Shown here piece by piece: positions 33,001 through 43,004 of a stretch of DNA of 64,000 nt. The translations under genes and the position numbers were made by a program. The DNA comes from Diplonema papillatum (Eukaryota > Euglenozoa > Diplonemea > Diplonemida > Diplonemidae): NCBI GenBank assembly GCA_030068145.1, contig JAPJBO010000191.1, positions 186,001-250,000 of the forward strand, in the 5' to 3' direction. The notes beneath the pieces are model-generated. The model made no database searches and was not told the DNA's origin. It saw only the letters and a program-made list of their open reading frames with translations. Position 1 is the stretch's first letter; every line of letters begins with the position of its first letter.

Positions 33001-36000
33001 CGCCGGGACACGCCGTCCCATGCCCGCCATGCCCTCCACAACGCGGCGGCCCCCGCCATCATCCAGGCGAAGCTTCCACCCTTCCGCGAGGTTTCTGCGG
33101 GGGTCCCGCAGGGGTCGTTCTCCTCCGGCGGCGAGATTTGCTGCAAGCTGCAGCAAAACGAAGGGCAGGGCGGGGCTGACGAAGCCGCGGTCGCCGACGT
33201 GCTGCAGCTGGTGCGCGTGGACGACGAGGACTACATCCAAGTCGTCGAGCAGACCGTGCGGGACTTGGAGGGCAGCGTGAAGGAGCTCAAGGCGCTCGCG
33301 ACGGAGCGAGGCGCCGACGAATCGGAGCGGGAGGCCGCGCTGCTGCAGCTGCGCGACGAGCTGGCGGGCGCGCGGGGCGAGGCCAGCCGGATCTCCGACA
33401 AGATGGAGGACCTAGAACGGGCCGTCGACCTGCGCAACGGCCGCATCGCAGAGCTCGAAGACGCGTGCAGCTCGCTCGAAAGCCAGCTGCAGGACCTGGA
33501 GCGCGACGCCGCCGGCCACACGGAAGCCTCCGCCCTCGCCCGCGCCGACCTCGAAACCTCGGCGCAAATCGTGGCGCAGAAAGACGCGGAGCTCGCGGAG
33601 CTCCGAGAAAGCCTGGGCAAAGCCACGAAGCAGTTCGAAGAACGCTCGACGCGGGATCGGGGCACGATGGAGGTGGTCCTGCACAGCGCAACGCTCACGA
33701 CCGAGCTCCGGGGGTCCGTCGAGAAGTCGTACGAAAAGGGGCTCGAGGAGGACGCGACGCGGGTGCTGCGGGAGATGTACGAGAGCCAAAACCTGCCGCC
33801 CGACGTGCACGAGAGGGTCGAGCGCGTGTTGGAGCGGGAGGGCGCGCTCGAGGAGAAGGTCGAGGTCATCAAGCAGGGCTTCGCGCCTTCCGTGGGTGTC
33901 GAGCTGCGGTCGCGTGCGTGCAGCGTCGTCCGCGCGGTCGAAGGCCTGGACGCCGACAGCGGCGGGCTGGGGAGCATCGCCGGTGTCGCCTGGGAGCTTG
34001 CCCAGGACGTCCGGAGAGGCGACGCAGACGCCCCCGCTCTTGAAGAGACCATTCGGAAGCTCGCTGAGCGGTTTGCCGCGGAGAAGTCGCCGGTGGCCGC
34101 GGCGCTTGCGCAGGAGGCCGTCCGGCGGGTGCACGACGGCGACCACCACGCAGCGTCGGCCATCCTGCAGCAGGCCTCGACGACCGCGGCCCAGCACTCG
34201 GCGCACCACGTCCCGGTGCACCCGCGGCTGGCGAAGCTGTTCGCGGACCTCTCGACCCTCCACCGCAAGCTGTCCCTGGGCACCCCCGTCAGCACCGCCC
34301 AAATCATCAAGCTCCGCTCCCGCGCCCTCGAGCTCGCCGCGCTCGGCTCGTCGCCCGCGGAGTCGTGCCTGCAGTACTTCCACGACGCCGCCGGCACATT
34401 CAACCCACCCCCGGACCTCTTCCCCGGCCTCGCCCGGGCCGCCGCGGCCGCCGCTCCGCACCACCCCGAAATCGCTTTGCTCCTCCAAGAGTACGCCGAT
34501 GCCCTTGAGGGCGCCGGCGGGGGGGCGGCCGCAGCGAAGGGGCTGGAGGCAAAGCTGCAAGGGTACGAGCAGGCGAAGCTGCTCTTCGTGCGCGTGTCCG
34601 AGCTGTCGAGGAGGGTGTGTTTAGGGGAGGTGGGCGCCGCGGTTGTGAAGGGGGTCGAAGATGCGCTGGAGGGCGCGCACGAGGTGATCGGCGTGCTGGA
34701 GAAGGAGGCCGACGGCGGAGACGGGCAGGCCGGCCTCGCGCTGTGCGAGGAGAGCCTGCGGAAAGCCGTCGAAAACCTCCGCCGCGGAGACCCGGCAGCA
34801 GCCGAGCTCGCAGCCGCCGTGTCGTGCGTCGGCTCGTTCGTGACCCACGGAGTGACCCCGGCCGTCGTCCACGCGCGATCCCTCGCCGCCCTCTGCAAGA
34901 CCCTCCTCGACCCAACCGCCCACCCCGAGCCGCACGCCCGCACCCAGCACGCTCTCCTCCTCTCCCACCAGCTCTCGAAGCTCTCATACTCCCTCCCCGC
35001 CAAGTCCATCCTCTCCTGCGCCTTGCAAGACGCCGCCGCGAAGCTTGAGCACGCTCAGGACCCGGCCGCCGCTGACCTGCTGAACCAGGCGATCACGGCG
35101 CAGGAGAAGCTCGACCGCGCCGGGCAGAAGGTAGGGCAAGCGGCGGCGCTGCTTAAAGACGACGACCCCGACGATGAAGACGGCGAAAGTGAGGACCCGC
35201 CGCCGGACCGGGAGGCCGTGAAGCTGCTTTTGCACGCGAAGGAAGCGCTGGAAGCCGCGAAGCTGACCGCCGGCGAGGCGAGGCTCGACGCGGAGTTCGC
35301 GACGCTCTCCCGCGCTGAGTGCGCGCTGGACGGGCTGATCGCGCGCTTCGACGGCGGGTCAAGGCCGTTCCCGTCTCGGTCCGATGTCATGACCATCTTG
35401 AACACGGACCTGCTACCGGCGCTGGGCCATGCCGGCGGCGACGAAGCCGCCGCCCAGCTGATCGCGGAGCGCCTCACGAACCTCCTCGACCGCCTGCGGC
35501 AGGGCGAGGCCGAAACGACGGCAGCCGGCGTCCTCTCGCAGTTCCCGTCCCCGGAGTCGATGGCCGCCGCGACGCAGACCTTCGCCGAGGCGGACCCCGC
35601 GGCCGCGCGGAAAATCGGGTTCTCTGCGCTGATCGAGACCACCGAGTCCGTGCGCCCCCCGTCACCCACCGACACCGCCACGTCCATGCAGACCGACGCC
35701 ATGCAGCAGGGAGGCGGCGCGGGTGGGTCGCACCACCAGTCACCGCCGGACATCGGCCTCTCCGCGGCAGAATGCGTCGCGCTCGCGATGGGCCGGTCGC
35801 TGCTTGAGCTCCGGAGGGAGCTCGAGAGCGAGGGGAAGACCGAGCGGATGGTCGAAGAAATCGGGCGGGTCTACCGCGAGCTCGACGCCAAAGCGCGGAC
35901 GCTGCCGGCCGGCTCGGTGTGCCGCGCGGTGCTGGAAGACGTCAGGGCCGCGTTGGAAGGCGCGATGGTCGCGCACGACGACAACGCCCAGGAGGACGCC

Positions 36001-38851
36001 GAGGCCGACGGCGACCAGCAACCGAAGACCGGGCACAAAACACTCGTCGACACGCTGAAGCGCGCGCGGGACGACTGCATCGCCGGCGCAGACACGTCGA
36101 AGGTTGCGAGGCGGATGGCGCGGGGTCTCTGGGGGCTCGAGTCGAAGATCGCGAGTGAAGGTCGGGTCGGAGAGGAAGACTGGTCGCGGCTGCGGCAAGT
36201 CGCGGAGAAAGGGTTGCGTGGGGTGAAGGGCGAGCAAGGTCCGAAGCGGCTGCTGGCGGAGTGGGCTGCTGAGATCGACGGGACCGCAGCGTCGGCGGTG
36301 ACCGCGGCCTCCGTCGGGCGGCTCTGCGATGCGGCGGCCCTCGCGGCCGGGCTGCCGGTGCGCGGCGCGACCGGAACGGCGGCCGATCTGTTCGACAAGA
36401 TCTCGCTGCTCTGCGAGCGGGGCCCGCCGCCGACGCTGACGGACCTGCAGCTCCTCGGGCAGCAGGCCGCGGCGGCCGCGACCCGGCACCCGGAGATCGA
36501 CGCGTTCGGGTCGTTCTCCGACGAGTTGGCCGCCGCCGTCGCCGCGGCGCAGACCGCCCAGCGGTCGCCGGCCGACTCGGCGGGCGACATCTCGCGCGAA
36601 ATCCTGCAGCCGTTCTTGAACAAGGCCGGCGAGCTCCGTGCCGAGCTCGAGCGGCCGCGCGGGCAAGACGTCGCGGTCCAGTGGCCCGACGCCGAAGGGC
36701 TGATGCAGGAGGAAGAGTCCGTCCAGAAGCTCCGCACGACGCTCGGGAAGCAGATGCAGGAGGAGATGGGGAAGCTGAACGCCAGGTCCGCGGTTCTTTT
36801 CGTTTTTCCTTGTCGTATAAAACGCTATTTTCTTACGGTGTGCTCCGCAATAGAAAAGTTAACTTCCCATGATCTTACTAAGAACTTCCCAAGTATTTCC
36901 CGAGAACACCTCATGCACACCCCAAATAGGGTAAAATGGGGCGATTTCTGGCGATTTTTTGGTAGGAAAAGAAACTTGTTTCTTTGAAGACTAATAATAA
37001 TCCGAACGACAGGTTTGCCGCTCCAATCCGTCCAGAGAAACAAAGTAGCTTGCTTCCCCTCGCACCACTTCATGTGGTCAGCAGCAAGATTAGCAGCTTT
37101 CTGGCTTCACCTTTTTACTCCAACCATACGGCGCGCGGCAAGCAGAGCAGGAGCGGTGGAGAGTGACAGGCACAAGCATAGGAGTGAGGATTTTAATACT
37201 GCATCTAGTACTTCCCGGGAACTTCCCAAGTTTTTCCCGAGTACACCCTTGGTACACACAAGTAAGGCCACCGGAGCACATCAGTAGTCTTAAAAGAGTA
37301 GCATCTATCGACGAATGACAGACGTGACATGGTTCAAGGCTCTCTCTCCCTCACCCAGCCGCTCACGCTCTTGCTTGGAAATGTGGCAACCATACGCAAG
37401 ATCATTGTAACTTGGAAGTATGCAGCATAAATAGCATGGAGTAGTCGCGACTGAGGCTGGACGCCACCGTGTAGGGGACGTGTGAGAAAGTCTTCTGCCA
37501 GCCAGGAACCAGAACTTTCTTCACCACTCTGTTGCAGATGGCTAGCCAAAGCGAGTGGAAGAGTGAATGAGTGCGCACACGCGAAAACCAAAGTACGGAG
37601 ATAGTACAAACTTACCTAACCGATGGAAATCACCGCAAAATTGCCACCCCACATTCCTCGAAACCAGAACCAACTACAACCAACCCCCTCTATTGCAGAT
37701 GGAAGAAGAAGCTAGCGGAGGCCGAAGCTGCGAAGCAGGAAATCGACTTCGAGATGGCGGCGGTGGCGGAGGTGCTGGCGGAGACGGAGATCGAGCGGGA
37801 CACGCTCGCAGACCGGGTCGAAGAGCTCGAAGCCGAGATCAAGGCGCTGAACGCGGACGTCGACGCCGGGATCGACGACATCCTCGCTGACCGAGAGCTG
37901 TCTATTAAGCAGCAGGACGAGCTGCTCCAAGCGTCGAGAGGGGACGTCCTCGAGACCGGCGAGGCGCTGGAACGGTTCGACATCGAGCTAGAAGAGCAGG
38001 AAAGCAGGACGGTTCACTCCCACACGGCGCGCAACCGGGTCATGGACCAGTGGAAGAGGCTCCGGCAGGAGTTGAACGAGTCCGTGGACCAGTGGACTGC
38101 TGAGGAGGCCAACTTCCAGACGAGGTTGAAGGAAGCGGGAGACGCCGCGGAAATCCTTGAAGGCGCCGTGTCCAGGAGGGAAGACGAGGCTCGGAGGCTG
38201 CAGATCGAGATCGAAGAAGTGCTCAAGGTCGTGTCCGACGACCGCGACGAGCACGAGCGGGAAATGCTCGACCTGCAGCGCCAGCTGCGCGACCAAGCCG
38301 AGGCACTCGCCATCTTCGAAGCCGGCGGGTCCGCCGACGACGCCGCCGACACGCTCGCGACCTCCTTCAAAACCGAGCTCGACGCCGCCCAAGCCGCACG
38401 CGCCGCCGCCGAAAAAAAGCTGAAGGAGGCCCAGCACGCGGCGAAGGCCCTCCGCGAGGAACTCCGGGTGTCCGCCGAGGCCAGCGTGGACCTCCGTGGG
38501 AAGCTGCAAAGCACCGCCGCGAAGCTCGAAGCGGCCGAGGCCGCGCTGCAAGACGAAAAGCGCGCAAAGTCAGCCGTCGAAGCCGAGCTCGCGGCGGTGC
38601 CTTCGGTGCCGGCGGCGCCGGCGAAGGACGAGCAGCCGGCCGCGGACGGGGCGAAGGTCGCTGCGCTTGAGGAGGAGAAGGCGCGGCTCGAAAAAGCGCT
38701 CGCCGAGTTGGAGAAGGCGCACGCCTCGTTGGAGGAGGAGGCGGCGGAGGCCCTCGAGCGCGCCGACGTCGAAGCGACGCGGCTCAAGGCGGACCTGCAC
38801 GAGGCGCAGGAAATGATCGCCGAGCTCTCCGACGCTCTCGAAACTTCGTAG
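17288..38851 (+). CDS. Giant kinesin-like motor protein, five exons, ~4876 aa
   Basis: Exons 17288-21046, 24780-25600, 27315-27966, 28540-36785 and 37699-38851 total 14631 bases (4877 codons with the stop). Every junction is GT-AG and keeps frame (phases 0, 2, 0, 2). The motor occupies residues ~123-525: start VEVWVRVRPM, Walker A GPSDTGKTYTM (255-265), switch II DLAGCED (426-432), then VRDSTLTKILVNSLGGNSRT. Switch I reads PALSHS where SSRSHS is usual. The tail of over 4000 residues is alanine-rich and mostly helical, with a coiled coil near 3310-3445 and another in the last exon. A segment spanning the exon 1/exon 2 junction has a homologue inside exon 4 (about residue 3577 on). Kinesins move along microtubules using ATP; subfamily and cargo are not recognised. 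At this size it would be among the largest kinesins. Confidence 0.8.
21330..21480 (+). repeat. Dispersed repeat with CTCTCTCCCTCACAACCGCTCG core
   Basis: It reads from CAGTCGTATACGACGCTAGTC to CACGCCAAGGAGGAGAGTATTAG. It recurs within the 632-bp tandem units (about 21970-22110 and 22600-22742) and in reverse complement at 51465-51690. A short core also appears at 37338-37375. Confidence 0.75.
21487..23093 (+). repeat. Three tandem copies of the kinesin exon 1 end
   Basis: The units start at GGCTGGACCACC (21487, 22119, 22751), spaced exactly 632 bp. Each carries ~330 bases almost identical to exon 1's end (through LAKLFAELADLQKL) plus ~300 bases of intron-like DNA; the third is cut short by the SINE-like element. 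Relative to exon 1 all have lost 11 bases near the start, changing frame there. The donors are GTATCG in the first two copies and GCATCG in the third, against GTATGT in the real exon. The last ~100 codons remain open in every copy. They are recent duplicates, or possibly alternative exons. Confidence 0.9.
23096..23493 (+). mobile_element. SINE-like element whose centre is replaced by coding-like DNA
   Basis: The 5' part (TGTATAAGCACC to GGTAAATCTGGGTTCA, ending 23208) and the 3' part (CTCTAGCCTCCTTCGAAATG, from 23447) are standard. The normal ~80-base middle is replaced by 238 bases of GC-rich DNA that stays open in one frame (STTVNTTVYGTAAST ... TVTVTLVVVASSAVM). The source of that piece is not elsewhere in the window. 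It looks like capture of a gene fragment, or a gene conversion between a SINE and an exon. Confidence 0.7.
23680..24424 (+). pseudogene. Broken upstream copy of kinesin exon 2 with its acceptor
   Basis: This ~745-bp unit is a direct duplicate of 24425 onward. It contains the intron 3' module, an acceptor ACAG at 24026-24029, and exon-2-like coding DNA (24030-24424) 95% or more alike until ~24400. It lacks the TPLSQTD insert and jumps within the coding region to the exon segment GGGAAGTSGGACAAGG. It is an internally deleted duplicate. Use of its acceptor would give a truncated reading. Confidence 0.85.
24780..25600 (+). CDS. Giant kinesin exon 2
   Basis: The exon starts in phase 0 after CCAAAAACAG with LSTGVFVPQARVAQLRDTAL and ends TTCAG/GTGCGC two bases into a codon. 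All helical and alanine-rich. With the end of exon 1 it forms a unit homologous to an uninterrupted stretch of exon 4 (HRKLSLGTPVSTAQIIKLRS), which supports both the exon join and an internal protein duplication. Confidence 0.8.
26017..26313 (+). pseudogene. Broken copy of kinesin exon 3 start
   Basis: It begins with the same acceptor context (CTCGACAG/GTCGGGTGTGATC) as the true exon 3 but lacks 46 bases between two GCCGGG sequences, shifting the frame. Homology continues through the QLSVAA codons and stops at an in-frame TAG near 26311. The deletion between short direct repeats is visible directly. It is a non-functional duplicate. Confidence 0.85.
26352..26686. mobile_element. 335-bp non-autonomous DNA transposon with 10-bp target duplication
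   Basis: The ends are AGGGATTATCCT and AGAATAATCCCT (12-bp terminal inverted repeats, one mismatch) flanked by a perfect direct duplication GGGTCGAATC (26342-26351 and 26687-26696). The CATGGTTAAAAA sub-terminal block is also inverted. A perfect-arm hairpin GGTTAAAAAAGGTTTTTTAACC type lies near 26420. No ORF is present. A 9-10 bp duplication is typical of Mutator-like elements, but family assignment is tentative. Confidence 0.75.
27315..27966 (+). CDS. Giant kinesin exon 3
   Basis: The first base completes the arginine codon from exon 2 (AG/G), then SGVITKDATERAGKAG. It encodes ~217 helical, alanine-rich residues and ends AAAMAQ in phase 0 at CAG/GTATGC. The phase agrees on both sides, and the open frame covers the whole exon. 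Confidence 0.8.
27991..28303 (+). mobile_element. Longest SINE-like copy, with 3' extension
   Basis: After the usual element ending CTCGAGTATTTC it continues through TTTGCGTCAACCAATATCTG, then TCTCCAGG complement, then GGTTTAACCAGAACACATG. The same extension in reverse complement lies at 60607-60709 next to the element's 3' end, where it ends in a (TAC)n tract. The full element may therefore be ~330 bp with a simple-repeat tail, as expected of a SINE moved by LINE enzymes. Confidence 0.65.
28320..28400 (+). mobile_element. Partial SINE-like copy
   Basis: Diverged 5' half only: CACCTGCTTTTTGTGAAATG, then GTAAATGTGCTGCAGCCCAC and ACGAAACACAGGTGAATCTG. It lies between the larger copy and the acceptor of intron 3. 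Confidence 0.65.
28540..36785 (+). CDS. Giant kinesin exon 4 (8.2 kb single exon)
   Basis: The exon starts in phase 0 with VAERLSGGAPVDDAAALCRT and ends GKLNA plus two bases at GCCAG/GTCCGC. It encodes ~2749 residues with no stop. A glutamine-rich patch (LLLQQQQQLVQQQGQQLQVQ) lies at about 29896-29960, a heptad-type coiled coil at 33240-33650, and a copy of the exon 1/2 tail module at ~34040-35120. Alanine makes up a very large share of residues, and no catalytic motif was recognised. Successive helices suggest bundled rods, but I cannot assign a fold. Confidence 0.85.
36786..37698 (+). other. Kinesin intron 4 (913 bp)
   Basis: CCAG/GTCCGC to CTATTGCAG/A; it is the only phase-2 join that restores the downstream frame (AG/A = Arg, then WKKKLAEAEA). 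Inside, two related stretches with AACTTCCCAAGTWTTTCCCG (36880-36905 and 37205-37232) and a CTCTCTCCCTCACCCAGCCG copy of the dispersed repeat are seen. Confidence 0.7.
37699..38851 (+). CDS. Giant kinesin exon 5 (C-terminal coiled coil)
   Basis: After the shared arginine codon it reads WKKKLAEAEAAKQEIDFEMA and continues as a long coiled coil (DTLADRVEELEAEIKALNAD; EEEKARLEKALAELEKAHAS), ending ELSDALETS and TAG at 38849. Length 384 residues. A TATTGCAG acceptor with upstream pyrimidines supports the start. A satellite array begins within 10 bases of the stop codon. Confidence 0.8.
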
Positions 38852-38856
38852 ATCGT

Positions 38857-39925
38857 TCAGTGTCGAGCTATGACACTCTGGAGCCTCTGTACATTCAAAG
38901 TTCAGCTGCGACACTCATTAGGGGTTTGCATATTCAGTGTTCAGCTATGACACGCTTGAGAGTTCGTATATTCAGTGTCGAGCTATATGACACTCTGGAG
39001 GTTCTGTACATTCAATGTTCAGCTGCGACAATCTTTAGGGTTTGCATATTCAGTGTTCAGCTATGACACGCTTGAGAGTTCGTATATTCAGTGTCGAGCT
39101 ATATGACACTCTGGAGGTTCTGTACATTCAATGTTCAGCTGCGACAATCTTTAGGTTTTGCATATTCAGTGTTCAGCTATGACACGCTGGAGAGTTCGTA
39201 TATTCAGTGTCGAGCTATATGACACTCTGGAGGTTCTGTACATTCAATGTTCAGCTGCGACAATCTTTAGGGTTTGCATATTCAGTGTTCAGCTATGACA
39301 CGCTTGAGAGTTCGTATATTCAGTGTCGAGCTATATGACACTCTGGAGGTTCTGTACATTCAATGTTCAGCTGCGACAGTCTTTAGGTTTTGCATATTCA
39401 GTGTTCAGCTATGACACGCTGGAGAGTTCGTATATTCAGTGTCGAGCTATATGACACTCTGGAGGTTCTGTACATTCAATGTTCAGCTGCGACAATCTTT
39501 AGGGTTTGCATATTCAGTGTTCAGCTATGACACGCTTGAGAGTTCGTATATTCAGTGTCGAGCTATATGACACTCTGGAGGTTCTGTACATTCAATGTTC
39601 AGCTGCGACAGTCTTTAGGTTTTGCATATTCAGTGTTCAGCTATGACACGCTGGAGAGTTCGTATATTCAGTGTCGAGCTATATGACACTCTGGAGGTTC
39701 TGTACATTCAATGTTCAGCTGCGACAATCTTTAGGGTTTGCATATTCAGTGTTCAGCTATGACACGCTTGAGAGTTCGTAAATTCAGTGTCGAGCTATAT
39801 GACACTCTGGAGGTTCTGTACATTCAATGTTCAGCTGCGACAATCTTTAGGTTTTGCATATTCAGTGTTCAGCTATGACACGCTGGAGAGTTCGTATATC
39901 CAGTGTCCAGCTATGACAATCTGCG
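38857..39925. repeat. 116-bp satellite, about nine copies, with dimer pattern
   Basis: The unit starts CAGTGTCGAGCTATATGACA; spacing is 116 bp (38973, 39089, 39205, 39321). Each unit is built of three ~38-40 bp sub-repeats, each containing CARTGTYSAGCTRYRACA. Neighbouring units alternate TTTAGGGTTTGC...CGCTTGAG with TTTAGGTTTTGC...CGCTGGAG, giving a 232-bp higher-order period. It begins at the kinesin stop and ends at a broken copy of kinesin exon 5. Confidence 0.95.
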
Positions 39926-40025
39926 GGCAGCTGCAAAGCACCGCAGCTCAGCTCGAAAGGCCGAAGCCGGCGCAAAGTCAGCCGTCGAAGCCCAGCTTGC
40001 GACGGCGGCGGCGGCGGCCATTGGA
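39926..40025 (+). pseudogene. Broken fragment of kinesin exon 5
   Basis: GCAGCTGCAAAGCACCGCAG, CAGCTCGAAAGGCCG and GCGCAAAGTCAGCCGTCGAA match 38498-38600 of exon 5 with indels. The satellite therefore sits between the true last exon and a decayed piece of it, consistent with a tandem duplication whose centre became the array. Confidence 0.8.
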
Positions 40026-40109
40026 GAAAACCTGCCTGAAGAGGAATCAGCCGCCGTTTGAGTGGGCTGGGTCGACACTTGCTGTCGTTAGGGGAAAATA
40101 TGTCAAAGA

Positions 40110-40222
40110 GCCGCGTGTACAGGGTATAACCCTCTCTGAGGGGGTCCTGTATTAGCACTTTTTCGTTCATGTGCAACCGTTGTTCCGGAAATGTTCCCGT
40201 CAGTACAAATGTACTATTCAGA
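40110..40222 (-). repeat. Dispersed repeat (mate of 2578-2712)
   Basis: Reverse complement of the 2.6-kb repeat, including CGTGTACAGGGTATAA, ATTAGCACTTTTTCGTT and GTTCCGGAAATGTTCCCGTC. Non-coding. Confidence 0.7.
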
Positions 40223-40229
40223 AAAAATT

Positions 40230-41965
40230 AATCTGCCATGCGTCGGAAACGAATTGCGACTTCCGACTTTTTTTTGCGAGGCTCCTCTACCACATCCATC
40301 CTTTTCATCCATATACCTACGTAGTAGCAATAACCTTACAGGAGGTATAGAGGGTATCCAGGTGGTTTGTAGGATGTATACCACCTCGTAGTGCGTGCCG
40401 TAGCTACACCCCGAACGGCTTCAGCAGCTATATACTAAGTGAAGGGAGTGCCACTCCCGCATCGAGGGGGTCGCATTGAGGGAGTGAGACCGACCGCACA
40501 AATGACCGCAAAACCACTCCAGCAATCCGGAGTGGAGTCCGAGGTGTGCACCACGGCTCGAATTCCTTCCAGTAAATCGGCGTGCCGCTCGGTGAAAACG
40601 AGAAAGCCTGGACTCTGTCTCCGATCCCGATTTTGCGGACTTGTCACTGCCAGCAACAATTTGCAACGGTCGCCCGAGTTGCACCGCGACGAAAGCGCGG
40701 CCAAGAGCGACCCTTCAGAGCCACGTAGGAAAAAGGCTGGCATAGTGTGGTAGTCTGATGATGACTTCCAACGCAACGACAGCGGCACGGGCTCAGTACC
40801 GAGCGTGAGCGCTCAGCGAAAATTGCCCTTTTCGTAGTCGTTTACCCCTCCATCGAAACAAGCACCGACTCCGAGTGTTCTTTTTTTTTTTATAGAAGAA
40901 CCGACCCGCTCGAGTCGGACCCTCTGATCATGGCCAATTACCACCTGCAATCACGTCCAGCTTTTCGCGGGGTCCAGGGGGTAGTGGGAGACGACAAAAA
41001 ACCGGAAATTTAGAATACCTACCTTCGAATTCACAAGTTACGCTAGAAAACAACTCTAGTTTTCCTTTCTGCTTTCTCCTTCGCGGTCCACGAAGGTTTT
41101 CGCTTTGTTTGATTGCTCGTGTTATTATAATCTGTTGGCTCGCCGCAGAAATAGACCTGTCTCCGTTTCCGATATTCGCAGTCGACGTCCTGAAATGGAG
41201 ACCATCGAAGGCCAAAGCGGAGAGCGTTTCCGTGTTCGTCGGACAATCTCGGTGCCCAAGGTGTACCGGATTCGCTCTGGTGTGCTATATTTGGTACTTG
41301 CCGTGATGACCAGTTTTGTTAGGTAGCAGATACCCCTTGTTTGCGAGTGCTACTACTACTGGTCGCAAAAACCAATTCCTTTAAATAATCTGCCTTGTTT
41401 CACTTCGAGCTTTTTACGCTTCATCATTGTTACCTAGAAAACCCCGACAGAAATGTGCAAGCAAAGCGACATCGCACACTTGCCATTTTCGTTGTCTGTC
41501 GCATTCGTGCAGTTTCGTCTCTCTGTTCATCTGTCGATTTGATGCTCACCCCCTTTTCTTTTGCCCTTCTGGCGCTTTGCCAGCTACTAGAAGCACTCCC
41601 CTGTCCTCTCCTTGCGCCCATCGCGCGTGTATGCAGTAATTTTGTTGACTTCCTGACCATTTTCCGTTTTCTGAGGCATGAGCCCGAAGTGCCCTCACGC
41701 GAGGAGATGTGCGGAAAAGGGCCGAAACCGCAACGGAATGGCAACGAAGGTGCGCCAGTGTTTACAAAAACGCCTGTCTGAACATAAAAGTTGAGGACTC
41801 GTAGAACCCGGCTGGCTTGCAGGTGGGTGAGTGGGGAGATGAGCAGTGAAGTGCAGGTGCCACGGGGCACTGTGCACGGGCTAGTGTCACTGCATGACAA
41901 CGATGAGGCGTGTTGAGCAGGAGGTTGCCGAGCTGCTCGTAACGGGTTGTTTTAGAGTTTGTTTT
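40230..41965. other. No recognised gene
   Basis: Several short open frames overlap on both strands without recognisable domains or biased codon use. Apart from a diverged SINE-like copy (40799-40892) I see nothing I can identify. Confidence 0.4.
40799..40892 (+). mobile_element. Diverged SINE-like copy (3' half)
   Basis: GAGCGTGAGCGCTCAGCGAA, CGTAGTCGTTTACCCC, CATCGAAACAAGCACC and CTCCGAGTGTTCTTTTTTTT align base for base with the 3' half of the family (GGGCGTAAGCGTTCAACAAA and onward) at about 75%. The pyrimidine-AG segment is not kept. It represents an older subfamily. Confidence 0.6.
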
Positions 41966-42001
41966 CTAGCAAACTTGTTTGAGCACCTTCAGTGCGTCTA
42001 G
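41966..42001 (+). other. 36-nt CTAG-bounded hairpin motif, copy 2
   Basis: Same length and layout as 8056-8091: CTAGCAAACTTGTTTGAG then GCACC-TTC-AGTGC type stem and GTCTAG. Compared with copy 1 an inner G-C pair is A-T here, which keeps pairing. Confidence 0.5.
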
Positions 42002-43004
42002 GGGGGTCGAGTGAGGACCCAAAGAGAGAGACAAGAGGTATTGGGCGACAAGCCCTGAGTGTTTCAAGGCCACTTGCTTTAGAAGCAAGGTTGGAAGGGG
42101 ACGATTCGGAAACTTAAGGATTCGGAATTGGAAAAATAACACAGGCAACTCCTCCCTCTTCCTTGTTCCCGACCACGCTCCCCTCGATCGATTTTGCGGT
42201 AATCGCCCCAAGAGTAAAGGTCCGAACGAGACCTCCTGTGGTTTAAAGGCTCGGTGTATTAGGTTTTCCGGCTGACCAATGAGGGTGGAGTCGGGTAGTG
42301 AAATGGATACAACGAGTGGCCCGGCCTTCGTTCTTCGTGCACTCTCACACCCAGCAGTTTGCAGCAGGGTTCTTGCCACAACAGCTACTGCATTTCTTGA
42401 AAAGGCGTATCCAGCTGGAAATAAAGAGTGACCAGCCTACAGCAGTCGCGCAAATCATCCACAAGGGCCAGGTCGAACATGCCGTCTTCGGCAAGCTCAC
42501 AGTTCACTGAGGGACATGACCACGAAAGTCGATAAGAGTTTCAGGTTAGTGTGAGTTGATCACGACCAAAGCAACATCAAGGCAGCACTTACAAAGACCA
42601 GCCAAAGTCAACGCCGCGTGGGTGCGGGCTTTTTCTATCATGGTTCAAACCCCCGATTGCGCCCCCACGCGCATGCATGTTGAGCGTTGAGTTCTTTTGA
42701 GTACGTGAACCACATGGATTAGCATGCGTAGTTGGATCCAGAGCTCAGGTTGCAAGGTGGCCCAGTTTGCTGGGCATCAGCGTACTGCTGGTATTCAGAA
42801 GGCTGCGATCAACCCCTCGCATCAAGACCTGTGCTCTATGCACTCACACATGGATCACGCCCGCGCTGTACAATGGTGCATGCGTGTAGAATTCGCTGTC
42901 TTTCCTCTCTACTGTGAAGACTTTGCTTATGGCAGAGGTGCCGCACAGGCATTCGCGAGGCGCAAGTCTATCCTGCTCCCTCCTCGTCGTATTCGGCGCC
43001 CAAC
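42002..43004. other. Mostly unassigned; includes a fragment of the HEAT-protein gene
   Basis: At 42453-42502 the sequence GCAAATCATCCACAAGGGCC, then GCCGTCTTCGGCAAGCTC, matches 44096-44145 of the downstream gene, so a short broken exon copy is present. The rest has no recognised content. Confidence 0.5.

Noticed and set aside
33231..35009. Long minus-strand open frames under kinesin exon 4 and the HEAT gene
   Set aside because: Serine/arginine-rich antisense shadows of high-GC coding sequence; they have no domains and the plus-strand frame is far longer.
38857..39925. CRISPR-like or coding repeat after the kinesin gene
   Set aside because: Continuous 116-bp tandem repeat without spacers or sustained open frame.
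41395..41781. 128-codon hydrophobic open frame
   Set aside because: Pyrimidine-rich DNA gives leucine/serine-rich frames by chance; overlapping frames on both strands are equally open and no domain is seen.
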